Assembly: GCF_004365965.1 (NCBI RefSeq)
Contig: NZ_SOEB01000002.1
Location: 124,001-188,000, forward strand
Length of the DNA: 64,000 bases
Source: Rhodovulum visakhapatnamense
GTDB taxonomy: Bacteria > Pseudomonadota > Alphaproteobacteria > Rhodobacterales > Rhodobacteraceae
Direction of reading: 5' to 3'
The notes under the pieces were generated by a model. It was given only the letters and a program-made list of their open reading frames with translations. It made no database searches and had not been told where the DNA came from. The translations under genes and the position numbers were made by a program. Within the stretch, counting starts at the first letter, position 1. Every line of letters starts with the position of its first letter. Positions 42,407-50,729 of this stretch are shown here, piece after piece.

Positions 42407-43216
42407 GTGTTGGAACTCGATCAAGTGGCGGTCTCCTATGGCAAGGCCCCGGTCCTGGCGGATCTGTCCGTGCGGTTCGCACCGGGGCGTCTCACGGCGT
42501 TGGTGGGGCCCAATGGCAGCGGGAAATCGACCCTGCTGAAGGCGGTGATGGGATTTCTTCCGGTCCAGAGCGGCACCATCACGCTGGATGGCCGCCCGAT
42601 CCGGACGCTCGCCCGCCGCGCTCTGGCGCGCCGTGTCGCCTATCTGCCGCAAGAGAACCGCTGCCCGGATTACATGACCCTCGGCGAACTGGTCGAACTG
42701 GCGGGATATGCCCGTTATTCTCTGATGGGGGGACCGTCCGACCGGGACCGGGCGCTGTTTCGCGATGCGCTGGAAACCGTCGGGCTGGCGGACATGGCCC
42801 ACCGCCCGGTCAACGCGCTGTCGGGCGGCCAGAAACAGCGGGCCTGGATCGCGATGGTGCTGGCCCAGGATGCCGAAATCGTGCTGATGGACGAGCCGGT
42901 CAACCATCTGGACGTCAAATACCAGTACGCGGTGATGGATCTGGTCCGCAGCCTGACCCGCGACCATGGCCGCACCGTGATCGCGGTGCTGCACGACATG
43001 AACCTGACCTCTGCCTATGCCGACGATGTGGTGATGCTGCGCGGCGGCCGGGTCGTGGCGGCAGGCCCGGTGGCGCAGACGGTCGATGCCGACAGCGTTT
43101 CGCGCACCTTCGATCTGGAGGCCGACATCTTCGTCCGCGACGGCCGCCTGGTCTGCCTGCCGCGTCTGGCGGGCACCGGGACGCGCCTGCCCGAGGTCCG
43201 GGCGCGGACCGCATGA
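42407..43216 (+). CDS. Iron-siderophore/heme ABC transporter ATP-binding protein (FecE type)
   Basis: 269 residues from GTG 42407 (GGAG lies about ten bases upstream). Walker A GPNGSGKST near 35, Q-loop YLPQENRCP, signature LSGGQKQRAWIAMVLAQ near 143, Walker B IVLMDEPVNHLD. This is the FecE/FhuC family ATPase for metal-chelate import. It overlaps the first permease gene by four bases. Confidence 0.88.
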   Translation: MLELDQVAVSYGKAPVLADLSVRFAPGRLTALVGPNGSGKSTLLKAVMGFLPVQSGTITLDGRPIRTLARRALARRVAYLPQENRCPDYMTLGELVELAGYARYSLMGGPSDRDRALFRDALETVGLADMAHRPVNALSGGQKQRAWIAMVLAQDAEIVLMDEPVNHLDVKYQYAVMDLVRSLTRDHGRTVIAVLHDMNLTSAYADDVVMLRGGRVVAAGPVAQTVDADSVSRTFDLEADIFVRDGRLVCLPRLAGTGTRLPEVRARTA

Positions 43217-44223
43217 GCCTGCGCGTGCCCGTCCTCGCCGTGGCGGCGCTGGGCCTGGGGCTGAGCCTCATCGCCAATCTCTCGGCCGGGCCCGGCGGAA
43301 TCGGGCCGGGGGCGGTCTGGGAGGCGCTGATCCGGTTCGAGCCGGAAAGCTACGACCACGCGGTGGTGGCCTTCCAGCGCCTGCCGCGCGCGGTGATCGC
43401 GATCTATATGGGCGCGGTGATGGCGGTCTCGGGCACGGTGCTGCAGGCGCTGATGCGCAACCCGCTGGCCTCGCCCGCGACGCTGGGGATCAATTCCGGC
43501 GCCGCGCTGGCGGTGCTGGCCGGGGCCTATCTGCTGGATCTGGGCATCGAGACCCAGGGAGTCGCGGCGCTGGCGGGCGGGACCGCAGGGTTCCTGGCGG
43601 TGCTGTGGGTGGCGCGGCTGGCCGGGCTCTCGCGCGATCCCAGAGGGCTTTCGCTGATCCTCGCGGGCGCGCTGGTCTCGATGTTCCTGACCGGGATGGC
43701 CAATGCCTTCCTGCTGGCCGACCCGGTGCGGCGGACCGATTTCCTGGGCTGGGTCACCGGCAACATCAACCATGTCTATGCCGAACGGCTTTATGATTTC
43801 TGGTGGATCGGGGCCGCATCCTTCGGACTGCTGATGGCGCTGGCGCGCCCGCTGACGCTGATTGCGCTGGGGCGGGAAAAGGCGGCCTCGGCCGGGGTCA
43901 ACGTGCCCCGGGTGCGCGGACTGGCGCTGGCGGCGGTCGTGTTGGGGGCAAGTTCGGCGGTGGCGGTCTGCGGACCCGTGGCCTTCATCGGGCTGGTGGT
44001 GCCGCATATGGTGCGCCCCTTCGCGGGCGCGGGTCTGGCGCGCGCGTTACCGGCGGCGGCGCTGACCGGGGCGGCGCTGTGCCTTTGGGCGGATCTGGTC
44101 GCGCGCACGGCTTTCGCGCCCCATGTCGTTCATACCGGGCTGATCCTCGACGTGGTCGGCGGGCTGGTCTTCGCGGTCATCGTCCGGCGGGTCTACCTGG
44201 CCCCGGCGGGAGCCGCGCGATGA
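43213..44223 (+). CDS. Iron-siderophore ABC transporter permease (FecCD family) 1
   Basis: 336 residues with nine to ten helices. It contains RLPRAVIAIYMGAVMAVSG near 55, LMRNPLASPATLGINSGAAL near 78 and FIGLVVPHMVRPFAG near 258, all diagnostic of BtuC/FecCD permeases. It forms a heterodimer with the next gene product. The ATG overlaps the upstream stop (ATGA). Confidence 0.9.
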   Translation: MSLRVPVLAVAALGLGLSLIANLSAGPGGIGPGAVWEALIRFEPESYDHAVVAFQRLPRAVIAIYMGAVMAVSGTVLQALMRNPLASPATLGINSGAALAVLAGAYLLDLGIETQGVAALAGGTAGFLAVLWVARLAGLSRDPRGLSLILAGALVSMFLTGMANAFLLADPVRRTDFLGWVTGNINHVYAERLYDFWWIGAASFGLLMALARPLTLIALGREKAASAGVNVPRVRGLALAAVVLGASSAVAVCGPVAFIGLVVPHMVRPFAGAGLARALPAAALTGAALCLWADLVARTAFAPHVVHTGLILDVVGGLVFAVIVRRVYLAPAGAAR

Positions 44224-45281
44224 GACCCGCGCGCGCCGCCGACGGGCGCCCGGTGTTGCGGCTGGCCTCGGGTCTGGAGATCCGGCGCGGCAACTTGCTG
44301 GCCGGTCTGGGCCTGGTGCTGGCGGTGCTGGCGCTGGGGCTGATCTCGCTGGGGGTGGGCGCCACCCGCACCGGCCCGGCCGAGCTGATCGGCACCTTGC
44401 TGGGCACCGGCTCGGGAGACGGCGCCTTCGCCATCCTCGAGGTCCGGCTGCCGCGGATCGCGCTGGGTTTCCTGGCGGGCTGGTGCGTGGCACTGGTCGG
44501 CGCCGCGCTGCAATCGCTTGCCCGCAACCCGCTGGCCGATCCGGGACTGCTGGGGCTCAGCCAGGGGTCGATGGCGGCGATCGTGCTGATGCTGGTATTC
44601 CTGCCCGCGGCCCCCCTGGGCCTGATCCCCTTCGCCGCGATCGGCGGCGGGCTGGCGGTGGCGGGGCTTCTGATCGCGCTGGTCGGCGGCGCCCGGGCCG
44701 GGGGCATGGCGATCCTCCTGATGGGCATCGCGGTCGAGACGGTGCTGTCCTCGCTGACCGCGATCCTGATCCTCTACGCCCCGCCCGAGACCTCCTACGC
44801 GCTGTCGGACTGGCTGGCGGGATCGCTGTTCCAGGCCAGCTGGGGCGCCATTGCCGCGCTCGGGCCCTGGGTCGCGCTGAGCCTGCCCGCCATCGCGATC
44901 CTCGGCCGGCCGCTGAGGGTGCTGGATCTGGGCGACGAGATGGCGATGTCGCTCGGCGATCCGGTGCTGCGCTCGCGCCCGGCGATCCTGCTGGCAGCCG
45001 TGGTGCTGACCTCGGCCGCGGTGACCGCGGTGGGCCCCTTGTCCTTCCTCGGCGTGATGGCGCCGCATCTGGCGGGGGCGCTGACCCGGTCCACGGGCCG
45101 CGCCCGGCTGGTGCTGTCGGGGCTGATGGGCGGGCTGCTGGTGGTCGCTGCCGACACGCTCAGCCGCGGCGTGGGCGGCGGCATCGCCCTGCCCATCGGG
45201 CTGAGCCTGACCATGATCGGTGTGCCCCTCTTCATCCTCACCCTGCGCCTGCGGCTGCTGGCCGCGATGCGCACCGACTGA
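44220..45281 (+). CDS. Iron-siderophore ABC transporter permease (FecCD family) 2
   Basis: 353 residues. FecCD signatures are RLPRIALGFLAGWCVALVGAALQ, LARNPLADPGLLGLSQGS near 100, and FLGVMAPHLAGAL near 277. The N-terminus has a 25-residue hydrophilic cytoplasmic extension. The start at 44220 overlaps the first permease stop by four bases. Confidence 0.9.
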   Translation: MRPARAADGRPVLRLASGLEIRRGNLLAGLGLVLAVLALGLISLGVGATRTGPAELIGTLLGTGSGDGAFAILEVRLPRIALGFLAGWCVALVGAALQSLARNPLADPGLLGLSQGSMAAIVLMLVFLPAAPLGLIPFAAIGGGLAVAGLLIALVGGARAGGMAILLMGIAVETVLSSLTAILILYAPPETSYALSDWLAGSLFQASWGAIAALGPWVALSLPAIAILGRPLRVLDLGDEMAMSLGDPVLRSRPAILLAAVVLTSAAVTAVGPLSFLGVMAPHLAGALTRSTGRARLVLSGLMGGLLVVAADTLSRGVGGGIALPIGLSLTMIGVPLFILTLRLRLLAAMRTD

Positions 45282-45298
45282 CCCGAAAGGCCCTTGCC

Positions 45299-46246
45299 AT
45301 GCGTACCGTGCTTGCCCTGACCCTGGCGGCCCTGCTGCCCGCCGCCGCCCTCGCCGACCGCATGGTGACCGACGATACCGGGCGCACCGTGGCCGTCCCC
45401 GACAGCCCCGAACGGGTGGTGGTGCTGCACGAGCCGCTGCTGGGCGTGCCGATTGCGGATCTCGGTGTGGCGCCGGTGGGCAGCTATGGCCGCGACGCCG
45501 GGGGCGGGACGCTGATGTCGGTCGATTTCTACCGCGAGGTGCTGGGAAATGACGCGCCGCGCCCGCCCGGGGTCGGCGCGCTCGGCAATCTCGATCTGGA
45601 ACGGCTGCGGATGCTGCACCCGGACCTGATCCTCGGCACCGAGCATGACATCGACAAGGCCGACCAGCTGTCTTCGGTGGCGCCGGTCTATCTGCAGAAC
45701 GCCTCGACCGGGAAGGTCCGGGGCTTCGGGACCGAGGCCGCGCTGGCCCGCCTTCTGGGCCGCGAGGACGTCTTCGCGGCGCGCAAGGACGCCTATCTGG
45801 GCCGGGTGGAGGCGGTGCGCGCGGCGCTGCCCGACGCGCCGGGCACCTATCTGGCGCTGTTCCTGACCGACCAGATCAATGCCGTGGGCGAGATGTCGGG
45901 CGCTGTGCAGGCGATCGAGGATCTGGGCTATGAGCGGCTCGATCTCGGCACCGGGGGCGACCGGGCGGGGATGGGCTCGACCCTGCTGGTGCCGCTCAGC
46001 GCCGAGGTGGTGGGGCGGCTCGATCCCGATCTTCTGCTGGTGATGAACAGCTATCTCGGCGCGGGCCGGGACGAGGCCGGGATCCGCGCGGCGCTGGACC
46101 GCATCCTGCCGGGCTGGGACCGCTTTCTGAAGCCCGCCCGCGAGGGCCGGATCCTGTTTCTCGATTCCGCCAAGGTGACGACCCCCACCGTCGCCAGCGC
46201 CGAGCACATGCTGGATGCGGTCGAAACCTGGGCCCAAGGCCGCTGA
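45299..46246 (+). CDS. Iron-siderophore ABC transporter substrate-binding protein (FecB/BtuF type)
   Basis: 315 residues with signal peptide MRTVLALTLAALLPAAALA. The class III binding fold is recognised from VTDDTGRTVAVPDSPERVVVL at the mature start, LDLERLRMLHPDLILGTEHD near 105 and a long connecting helix. It delivers the ferric chelate from the outer-membrane receptor to the FecCD permeases. GAAAGG precedes the ATG. It closes the four-gene operon and converges on the TonB receptor. Confidence 0.88.
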   Translation: MRTVLALTLAALLPAAALADRMVTDDTGRTVAVPDSPERVVVLHEPLLGVPIADLGVAPVGSYGRDAGGGTLMSVDFYREVLGNDAPRPPGVGALGNLDLERLRMLHPDLILGTEHDIDKADQLSSVAPVYLQNASTGKVRGFGTEAALARLLGREDVFAARKDAYLGRVEAVRAALPDAPGTYLALFLTDQINAVGEMSGAVQAIEDLGYERLDLGTGGDRAGMGSTLLVPLSAEVVGRLDPDLLLVMNSYLGAGRDEAGIRAALDRILPGWDRFLKPAREGRILFLDSAKVTTPTVASAEHMLDAVETWAQGR

Positions 46247-46286
46247 GCCTCAGCCCCCGCCAAGCGCGGCCGGGGCACACCCCGGG

Positions 46287-46317
46287 AAAAAAAGGGGCGG
46301 GCCGGACTGCCCGCCCC
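46287..46317 (-). terminator. Intrinsic terminator of the TonB receptor gene
   Basis: GGGGCGGGC (46294-46302) and GCCCGCCCC (46309-46317) form a perfect 9-bp stem with a 6-base loop. Seven A residues at 46287-46293 give a T7 tract on the minus strand after the hairpin, the canonical Rho-independent form. It ends the receptor transcript 63 bases past the stop codon. Confidence 0.85.
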
Positions 46318-46379
46318 GCCGCGAGGATCCAGACTCCCATGACCGGATCCGGCGGCAAGCCCGTGGATCGGCCCCGGGC

Positions 46380-48485
46380 TCAGAACCTGACCCTAAGCCC
46401 GATGCCGAATTCGCGGGGCTCCAGCATGGCGGCCGCGATCTCGCCCGCATTGGACCGGTCGGCATAAAGATAGGTCGGCGTCCTTTCGTCGAAGAGGTTG
46501 GTGACGAAGGCCTGAAGCTCGATATTCTCGCGCATCCGGTACGTCAGCCTGGCATTGGCCACGGCATAGTCGTCGACCTTGTAGTTCGGATCGCCCGCAT
46601 CGTTCGAGTAATAACCGTCGATGAAGCGGACATCGCCCCCAAGCGTCCAGCGCGGTGCGAAATCCCAGTCGGCGCCCAGCGTCACCATGTAGCCCGGCGC
46701 ATAGCTGAAATCGCTGTCGGTATAAAGCGTTCCGCCCGGGCCGGAAAAATCGCCGATCTCGCTTTGCATCAGGCCAAGTCCGCCTTTCAGCCGCAGGGTG
46801 TCCGTCGCCCTGAAGTCGGCCCCCAGTTCCAGACCGTAGGACTGGGCCTCGTCGGCATTGACCACGATGGCCGCCGAACTGGCGACGCCCAGCGAGTCGT
46901 CCGGCAGCAGCCGCTGGGAATTGTCGAAATCGGAATAGAACAGGTTCGCGGTCAGCAGCAGCCGGTCGCCCAGCAGGTTCGCCCGGGCGAAAAGTTCGTA
47001 ATTCCAGACGGTCTCCTTCTCGAACTCGACATAGTCGAACAGCGTCATGCTGAGATTGACGCCGCCGGGGTTGTAGCCCTTGTTCACCAGCGCACCGACG
47101 GTGACATCGGGCGTCAGCTTGTAGGCCAGCGACAGTTTCGGCAGGATCTCCTCGAAGGTCTCGTCATAGTCGAGATCGCCCAGACCCCGCATCTGAAAGA
47201 CAGACCCCGGTACGCCGCTGCGGGTGATGTGGTCGCGCTGGAAGCGCAGCCCGCCGGTCACGGTCCAACGGTCTGTCAGGTCGTGACTGACCTCGCCATA
47301 GATCCCCAGCTGGGTTTTTTCGTCGTCGAAGATCGAGGTACCGCCCTGGTGCAGCACATCGTCCGAGGTGGTCCGCGCCAGAAACAGGCCAAAGACCCCG
47401 CTGGTGCCCGAGGCCGCGTCGCCGAAGGTCAGCCGGGTTTCGTTGGTGTAGCTTTCCTGGTCGATCGACGCCGACCCGTTGGCAGGCGGATTGTACAGCC
47501 GGTCGACATCGATGTTGGAATATTGCAGCTGGTTCGACAGCTCGATCCCGTTGCCGAAATCATAGCTGATGTCGCCGATCCAGGTGTTGACCTGCTGTTC
47601 CCAGGTCGGCATCGAGGTCCAGTTGTTTTCCAGATCGTCATACTCGCCCTGGGTCGCCGCCTCCCAGGTGGGGGCGGAGTTTTCGGTATGCGAGAAGGTC
47701 AGCTTGGCCTCGAGGCCCGGGATCTCGGCTGGCGCCCACAAGAGCTTGAACCGGGCGTTCTTGTATTCGATGTCCTCGTCGTTGCCGCCATTGTCATAGG
47801 CCGGGTTGACGAAGTCGATGAAGGTGTCACGCCCGTAATAATCCAGCGACAGCCGCGCCGCGACCTGATCCGACAGAGGCCCCGACACCACGGCCGAGGC
47901 GCGTTTCATGTTGTTGGTGCCATATTGCAACTGGAACGCGCCTTCGGGGGTGAAGGTCGGGTCCTTGGTGTTGACGATGACCGCACCCGCGATGCTGTTG
48001 GCGCCCTGGGACGAGGTCTGCGGACCTCGGAACACCTCGATGCTGTCGACGTCCCAGATCGAGGCCATGCCATAGACCAGTTCGTTGTAGCTGAGGTAAT
48101 GGCCGTCGACATTGATCGAGGCGCGCGGCGTGGTCCCGCCGAAGAACGTGGTCGCGCCGTTCGATGGCCCCTGGGCATCCTGACCGCGGATCACCGGCGC
48201 ACCGCCCGAGGCGGTGTAAAAGACGTTGGGGACGTCGGAAATCGCATCCTGCACCGAGGCCGCGTCGGTCTTGTCGTCGATATCCGCCGAGGTGAGCACG
48301 CTGACCGACGAGGCCGTTTCCTCGATGCTGCGGTCGATCTTTTCGCCGCTCAGGATGATCGGGTCCAGCTGATAGCTGCCTTCAAGGCCAGGGACCTGCT
48401 GGGCCTGGGCGGGAAAAGCCAGCGCGCAAGCCAGCGCGAGGGGGCTCGTGCGGCCCAACAGGGCCGCGAACGGGGTCGGTCTCAT
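46380..48485 (-). CDS. TonB-dependent outer-membrane receptor (siderophore/iron)
   Basis: 701 residues. A signal peptide ends at about residue 29 (AQA-Q). A TonB-box-like DPIILSGE lies at 41-48, then the plug domain (about 55-165: SVQDAISDVPNVFY, VIRGQDAQGPSNG, IEVFRGPQTSSQGANSIAGAVIVNTKDP). The rest is a 22-strand barrel ending in phenylalanine (GLRVRF) for outer-membrane assembly. It has no N-terminal signalling domain. Context with FecBCDE-type genes and YbtPQ-like half-transporters points to ferric siderophore uptake; no heme-binding FRAP/NPNL motif is obvious. Confidence 0.9.
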   Translation of the reverse strand: MRPTPFAALLGRTSPLALACALAFPAQAQQVPGLEGSYQLDPIILSGEKIDRSIEETASSVSVLTSADIDDKTDAASVQDAISDVPNVFYTASGGAPVIRGQDAQGPSNGATTFFGGTTPRASINVDGHYLSYNELVYGMASIWDVDSIEVFRGPQTSSQGANSIAGAVIVNTKDPTFTPEGAFQLQYGTNNMKRASAVVSGPLSDQVAARLSLDYYGRDTFIDFVNPAYDNGGNDEDIEYKNARFKLLWAPAEIPGLEAKLTFSHTENSAPTWEAATQGEYDDLENNWTSMPTWEQQVNTWIGDISYDFGNGIELSNQLQYSNIDVDRLYNPPANGSASIDQESYTNETRLTFGDAASGTSGVFGLFLARTTSDDVLHQGGTSIFDDEKTQLGIYGEVSHDLTDRWTVTGGLRFQRDHITRSGVPGSVFQMRGLGDLDYDETFEEILPKLSLAYKLTPDVTVGALVNKGYNPGGVNLSMTLFDYVEFEKETVWNYELFARANLLGDRLLLTANLFYSDFDNSQRLLPDDSLGVASSAAIVVNADEAQSYGLELGADFRATDTLRLKGGLGLMQSEIGDFSGPGGTLYTDSDFSYAPGYMVTLGADWDFAPRWTLGGDVRFIDGYYSNDAGDPNYKVDDYAVANARLTYRMRENIELQAFVTNLFDERTPTYLYADRSNAGEIAAAMLEPREFGIGLRVRF

Positions 48486-48920
48486 CTTTCGTCCTCACCA
48501 AACGACTCGCTGGCTGGCCGAAGACCGCTCGCTATCGAAAAACAATGTCACTCGATCCCGACGGCCGGACGACGCGCGGACCGGACGGGGCCGGACGCGC
48601 CTTGGTCGGTCCGGACTCGACCATACCTTACCGAAAGCGTAGGAAATGGCAACACGACGGCGTGAAGAACCGTGCACTGCGGCAATCTGCACCCGCAGGG
48701 CGGCGCGGCAGCGATCAAGTCGTGCCGCTGTCGCTTGAAACCGGCGCCGCAGCCTGTCACGATCCGGCCCATCGTCACGCCAGCACCGGGCTGAGACGGC
48801 GCCTGGATCCGCGCCGCGCCCGCCCGCCAGCCGATCCCGCCAGAATTTCTGCCAGACCCCATGCACGGTGCCTCAGGCACGCGGCACGGGAGCCCGCGCC
48901 TGCCCGACGGAGAAAGCGCC
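48486..48920. other. Divergent promoter region, TonB receptor / ABC half-transporters
   Basis: 435 bases with no gene. At 48536-48550 CGA-AAAACAATG-TCA differs by one base from the TGA-N9-TCA core and lies 51 bases before the receptor start in the only AT-rich patch. A further AT-rich stretch is at 48625-48660. The rest is GC-rich. Iron-dependent control of both directions is plausible. Confidence 0.45.
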
Positions 48921-50729
48921 ATGACTGATCCGAAGACCGGACCGAAGACCGCCCGCCCCGGGCCGAAACTGCCCGGCGCCTGGGCGATCATGGCCCCGGT
49001 GCGCGGCCAGATCCGCGCAGGAATGGCGCTGGCGGTACTGTCCGCGCTTTTCGGCCTGGCGACGCTGGGCTTTCTGGCGCTGACCGTGCAGGCGCTGATG
49101 GCAGGTCAAGGCGCCCTGGCCTGCGGCTTCATGGCGGCGGCATTCCTTTGCACGCTGGGCGGCTATCTTGGCCGCCTCGGGGCCTTCAACCAGTCCCATT
49201 ACGCGGCCTTCCGGCTGGAACGGCTGCTGCGCACGGGGCTGGCCCAGCGGCTGGCGCAGGTCTCGCTGGGCTATGTCGAAACCGAGGGCGCGGGCGGGCT
49301 GACCAAGGTGATCCATGACGACGTCAAGGCGTTGCATGTCTTCGTCGCCGACAGCACGCCGCTTTACGCCCGCGCCTATGTGACGCCCTTCGTGACCTTC
49401 GCGCTGCTGCTCTGGCTTGACTGGCGGCTGGCGCTGGCGGCGCTGGCGGTACTGGCGCTGGGGATGGGGGTGCTGACCTGGGCCCAGCGGCGCCGGGGCG
49501 AGATGGCCCGCGCCTATAACGACGCGCGCGAACGGGTCAGCGCGGCGGTGGTGGAATTCGTCCAGGCGATGCCGGTGGTGCGCACCTTCGACGCGGGCCA
49601 CGGCATCTTCGGCCGCTATCAGCGCGCGCTCGACGCCTATGCGCAGGTGCTGGCCCGCTGGTATCGGGAATCGGGCTTCGCGGCGCGGTTCTCCTGGGTG
49701 GTGCTGGCGCCGATGCCGACGCTGGCGGTGGTGCTGTGGCTGGGCGGCGGGCTGGTCTGGGCAGGCGATCTGGACCCGCTGCGCTGGCTGGCGGTGCTGC
49801 TTCTGTGCACCGGGATGGCCGAGGCGGTGATGCCGATGATGATGCTGCGCCACATGAACGAGAAGGTGAAGCTGTCCATCGCCCGGATCCACGAGGTGAT
49901 GGCCGCCCCGGTCCTGCCCGAGCCCGCCCCCGGGGCCGAGGCCCGCCCGCAGGACGCCAGCGTGCGCTTCGAAAACGTGACCTTCCGCTATGGCGCGGGC
50001 GAGTCCGACGCCCTGACCGACGTGACCTTCGAGGCCGCGCCCGGCACCGTCACCGCCCTGGTCGGCCCCTCGGGCGCGGGCAAAAGCACCGTCGCCCGGC
50101 TGATCCCGCGGTTCTGGGACGCGAATTCGGGCCGGGTGCTGATCGGCGGCGCCGATGTGCGCGAGATGACCGCCGACACGCTGATGGGGCAGGTGGCCTT
50201 CGTCTTCCAGGACACGTTCCTGTTTTCCGACAGCATCGCCGCCAATATCCGGCTGGGCTCGCCCGAGGCCTCGATGGAGGACGTGATCGCCGCCGCGACC
50301 GCCGCCCAGGCGCACGACTTCATCATGGACCTGCCACAGGGCTACGACACCCCCGCGGGCGAGCGCGGCAGCTTCCTGTCGGGCGGCCAGCGCCAGCGGA
50401 TCACCATCGCCCGGGCGATCCTGCAGGACCGCCCCATCCTGGTGCTGGACGAGGCCACCGCCTTCGCCGACCCGGAAAACGAGGCCGCGCTGGTCGCCGC
50501 GCTGGCCAGGCTGATGCGCGGCAAGACGGTGCTGATGGTGGCCCACCGGCTGCCGACGATCCGCGATGCCGACCGGATCCTGGTCTTCGACCGGGGCCGC
50601 CTGACCGAACAGGGCCGCCATGACGATCTGGTGGCCGGGGGCGGCCTCTATGCAAGGCTCTGGAGCAATTACGAACGCGCGCAGAACTGGTCGCTGGGCC
50701 AGCGCGCCCCGCAGGAGGTCCCGGCATGA
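48921..50729 (+). CDS. ABC half-transporter, membrane plus ATPase (YbtP/IrtA-like)
   Basis: 602 residues. Six membrane helices occupy about residues 25-320 and an ATPase domain about 345-590, with Walker A GPSGAGKST, signature FLSGGQRQRITIARA and Walker B PILVLDEATAFAD. It overlaps the next half-transporter gene by four bases, so the two form a heterodimer. In YbtP/YbtQ and IrtA/IrtB, such pairs import ferric siderophores across the inner membrane. Next to a TonB receptor that role is the best guess, though export is possible. Confidence 0.82.
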   Translation: MTDPKTGPKTARPGPKLPGAWAIMAPVRGQIRAGMALAVLSALFGLATLGFLALTVQALMAGQGALACGFMAAAFLCTLGGYLGRLGAFNQSHYAAFRLERLLRTGLAQRLAQVSLGYVETEGAGGLTKVIHDDVKALHVFVADSTPLYARAYVTPFVTFALLLWLDWRLALAALAVLALGMGVLTWAQRRRGEMARAYNDARERVSAAVVEFVQAMPVVRTFDAGHGIFGRYQRALDAYAQVLARWYRESGFAARFSWVVLAPMPTLAVVLWLGGGLVWAGDLDPLRWLAVLLLCTGMAEAVMPMMMLRHMNEKVKLSIARIHEVMAAPVLPEPAPGAEARPQDASVRFENVTFRYGAGESDALTDVTFEAAPGTVTALVGPSGAGKSTVARLIPRFWDANSGRVLIGGADVREMTADTLMGQVAFVFQDTFLFSDSIAANIRLGSPEASMEDVIAAATAAQAHDFIMDLPQGYDTPAGERGSFLSGGQRQRITIARAILQDRPILVLDEATAFADPENEAALVAALARLMRGKTVLMVAHRLPTIRDADRILVFDRGRLTEQGRHDDLVAGGGLYARLWSNYERAQNWSLGQRAPQEVPA

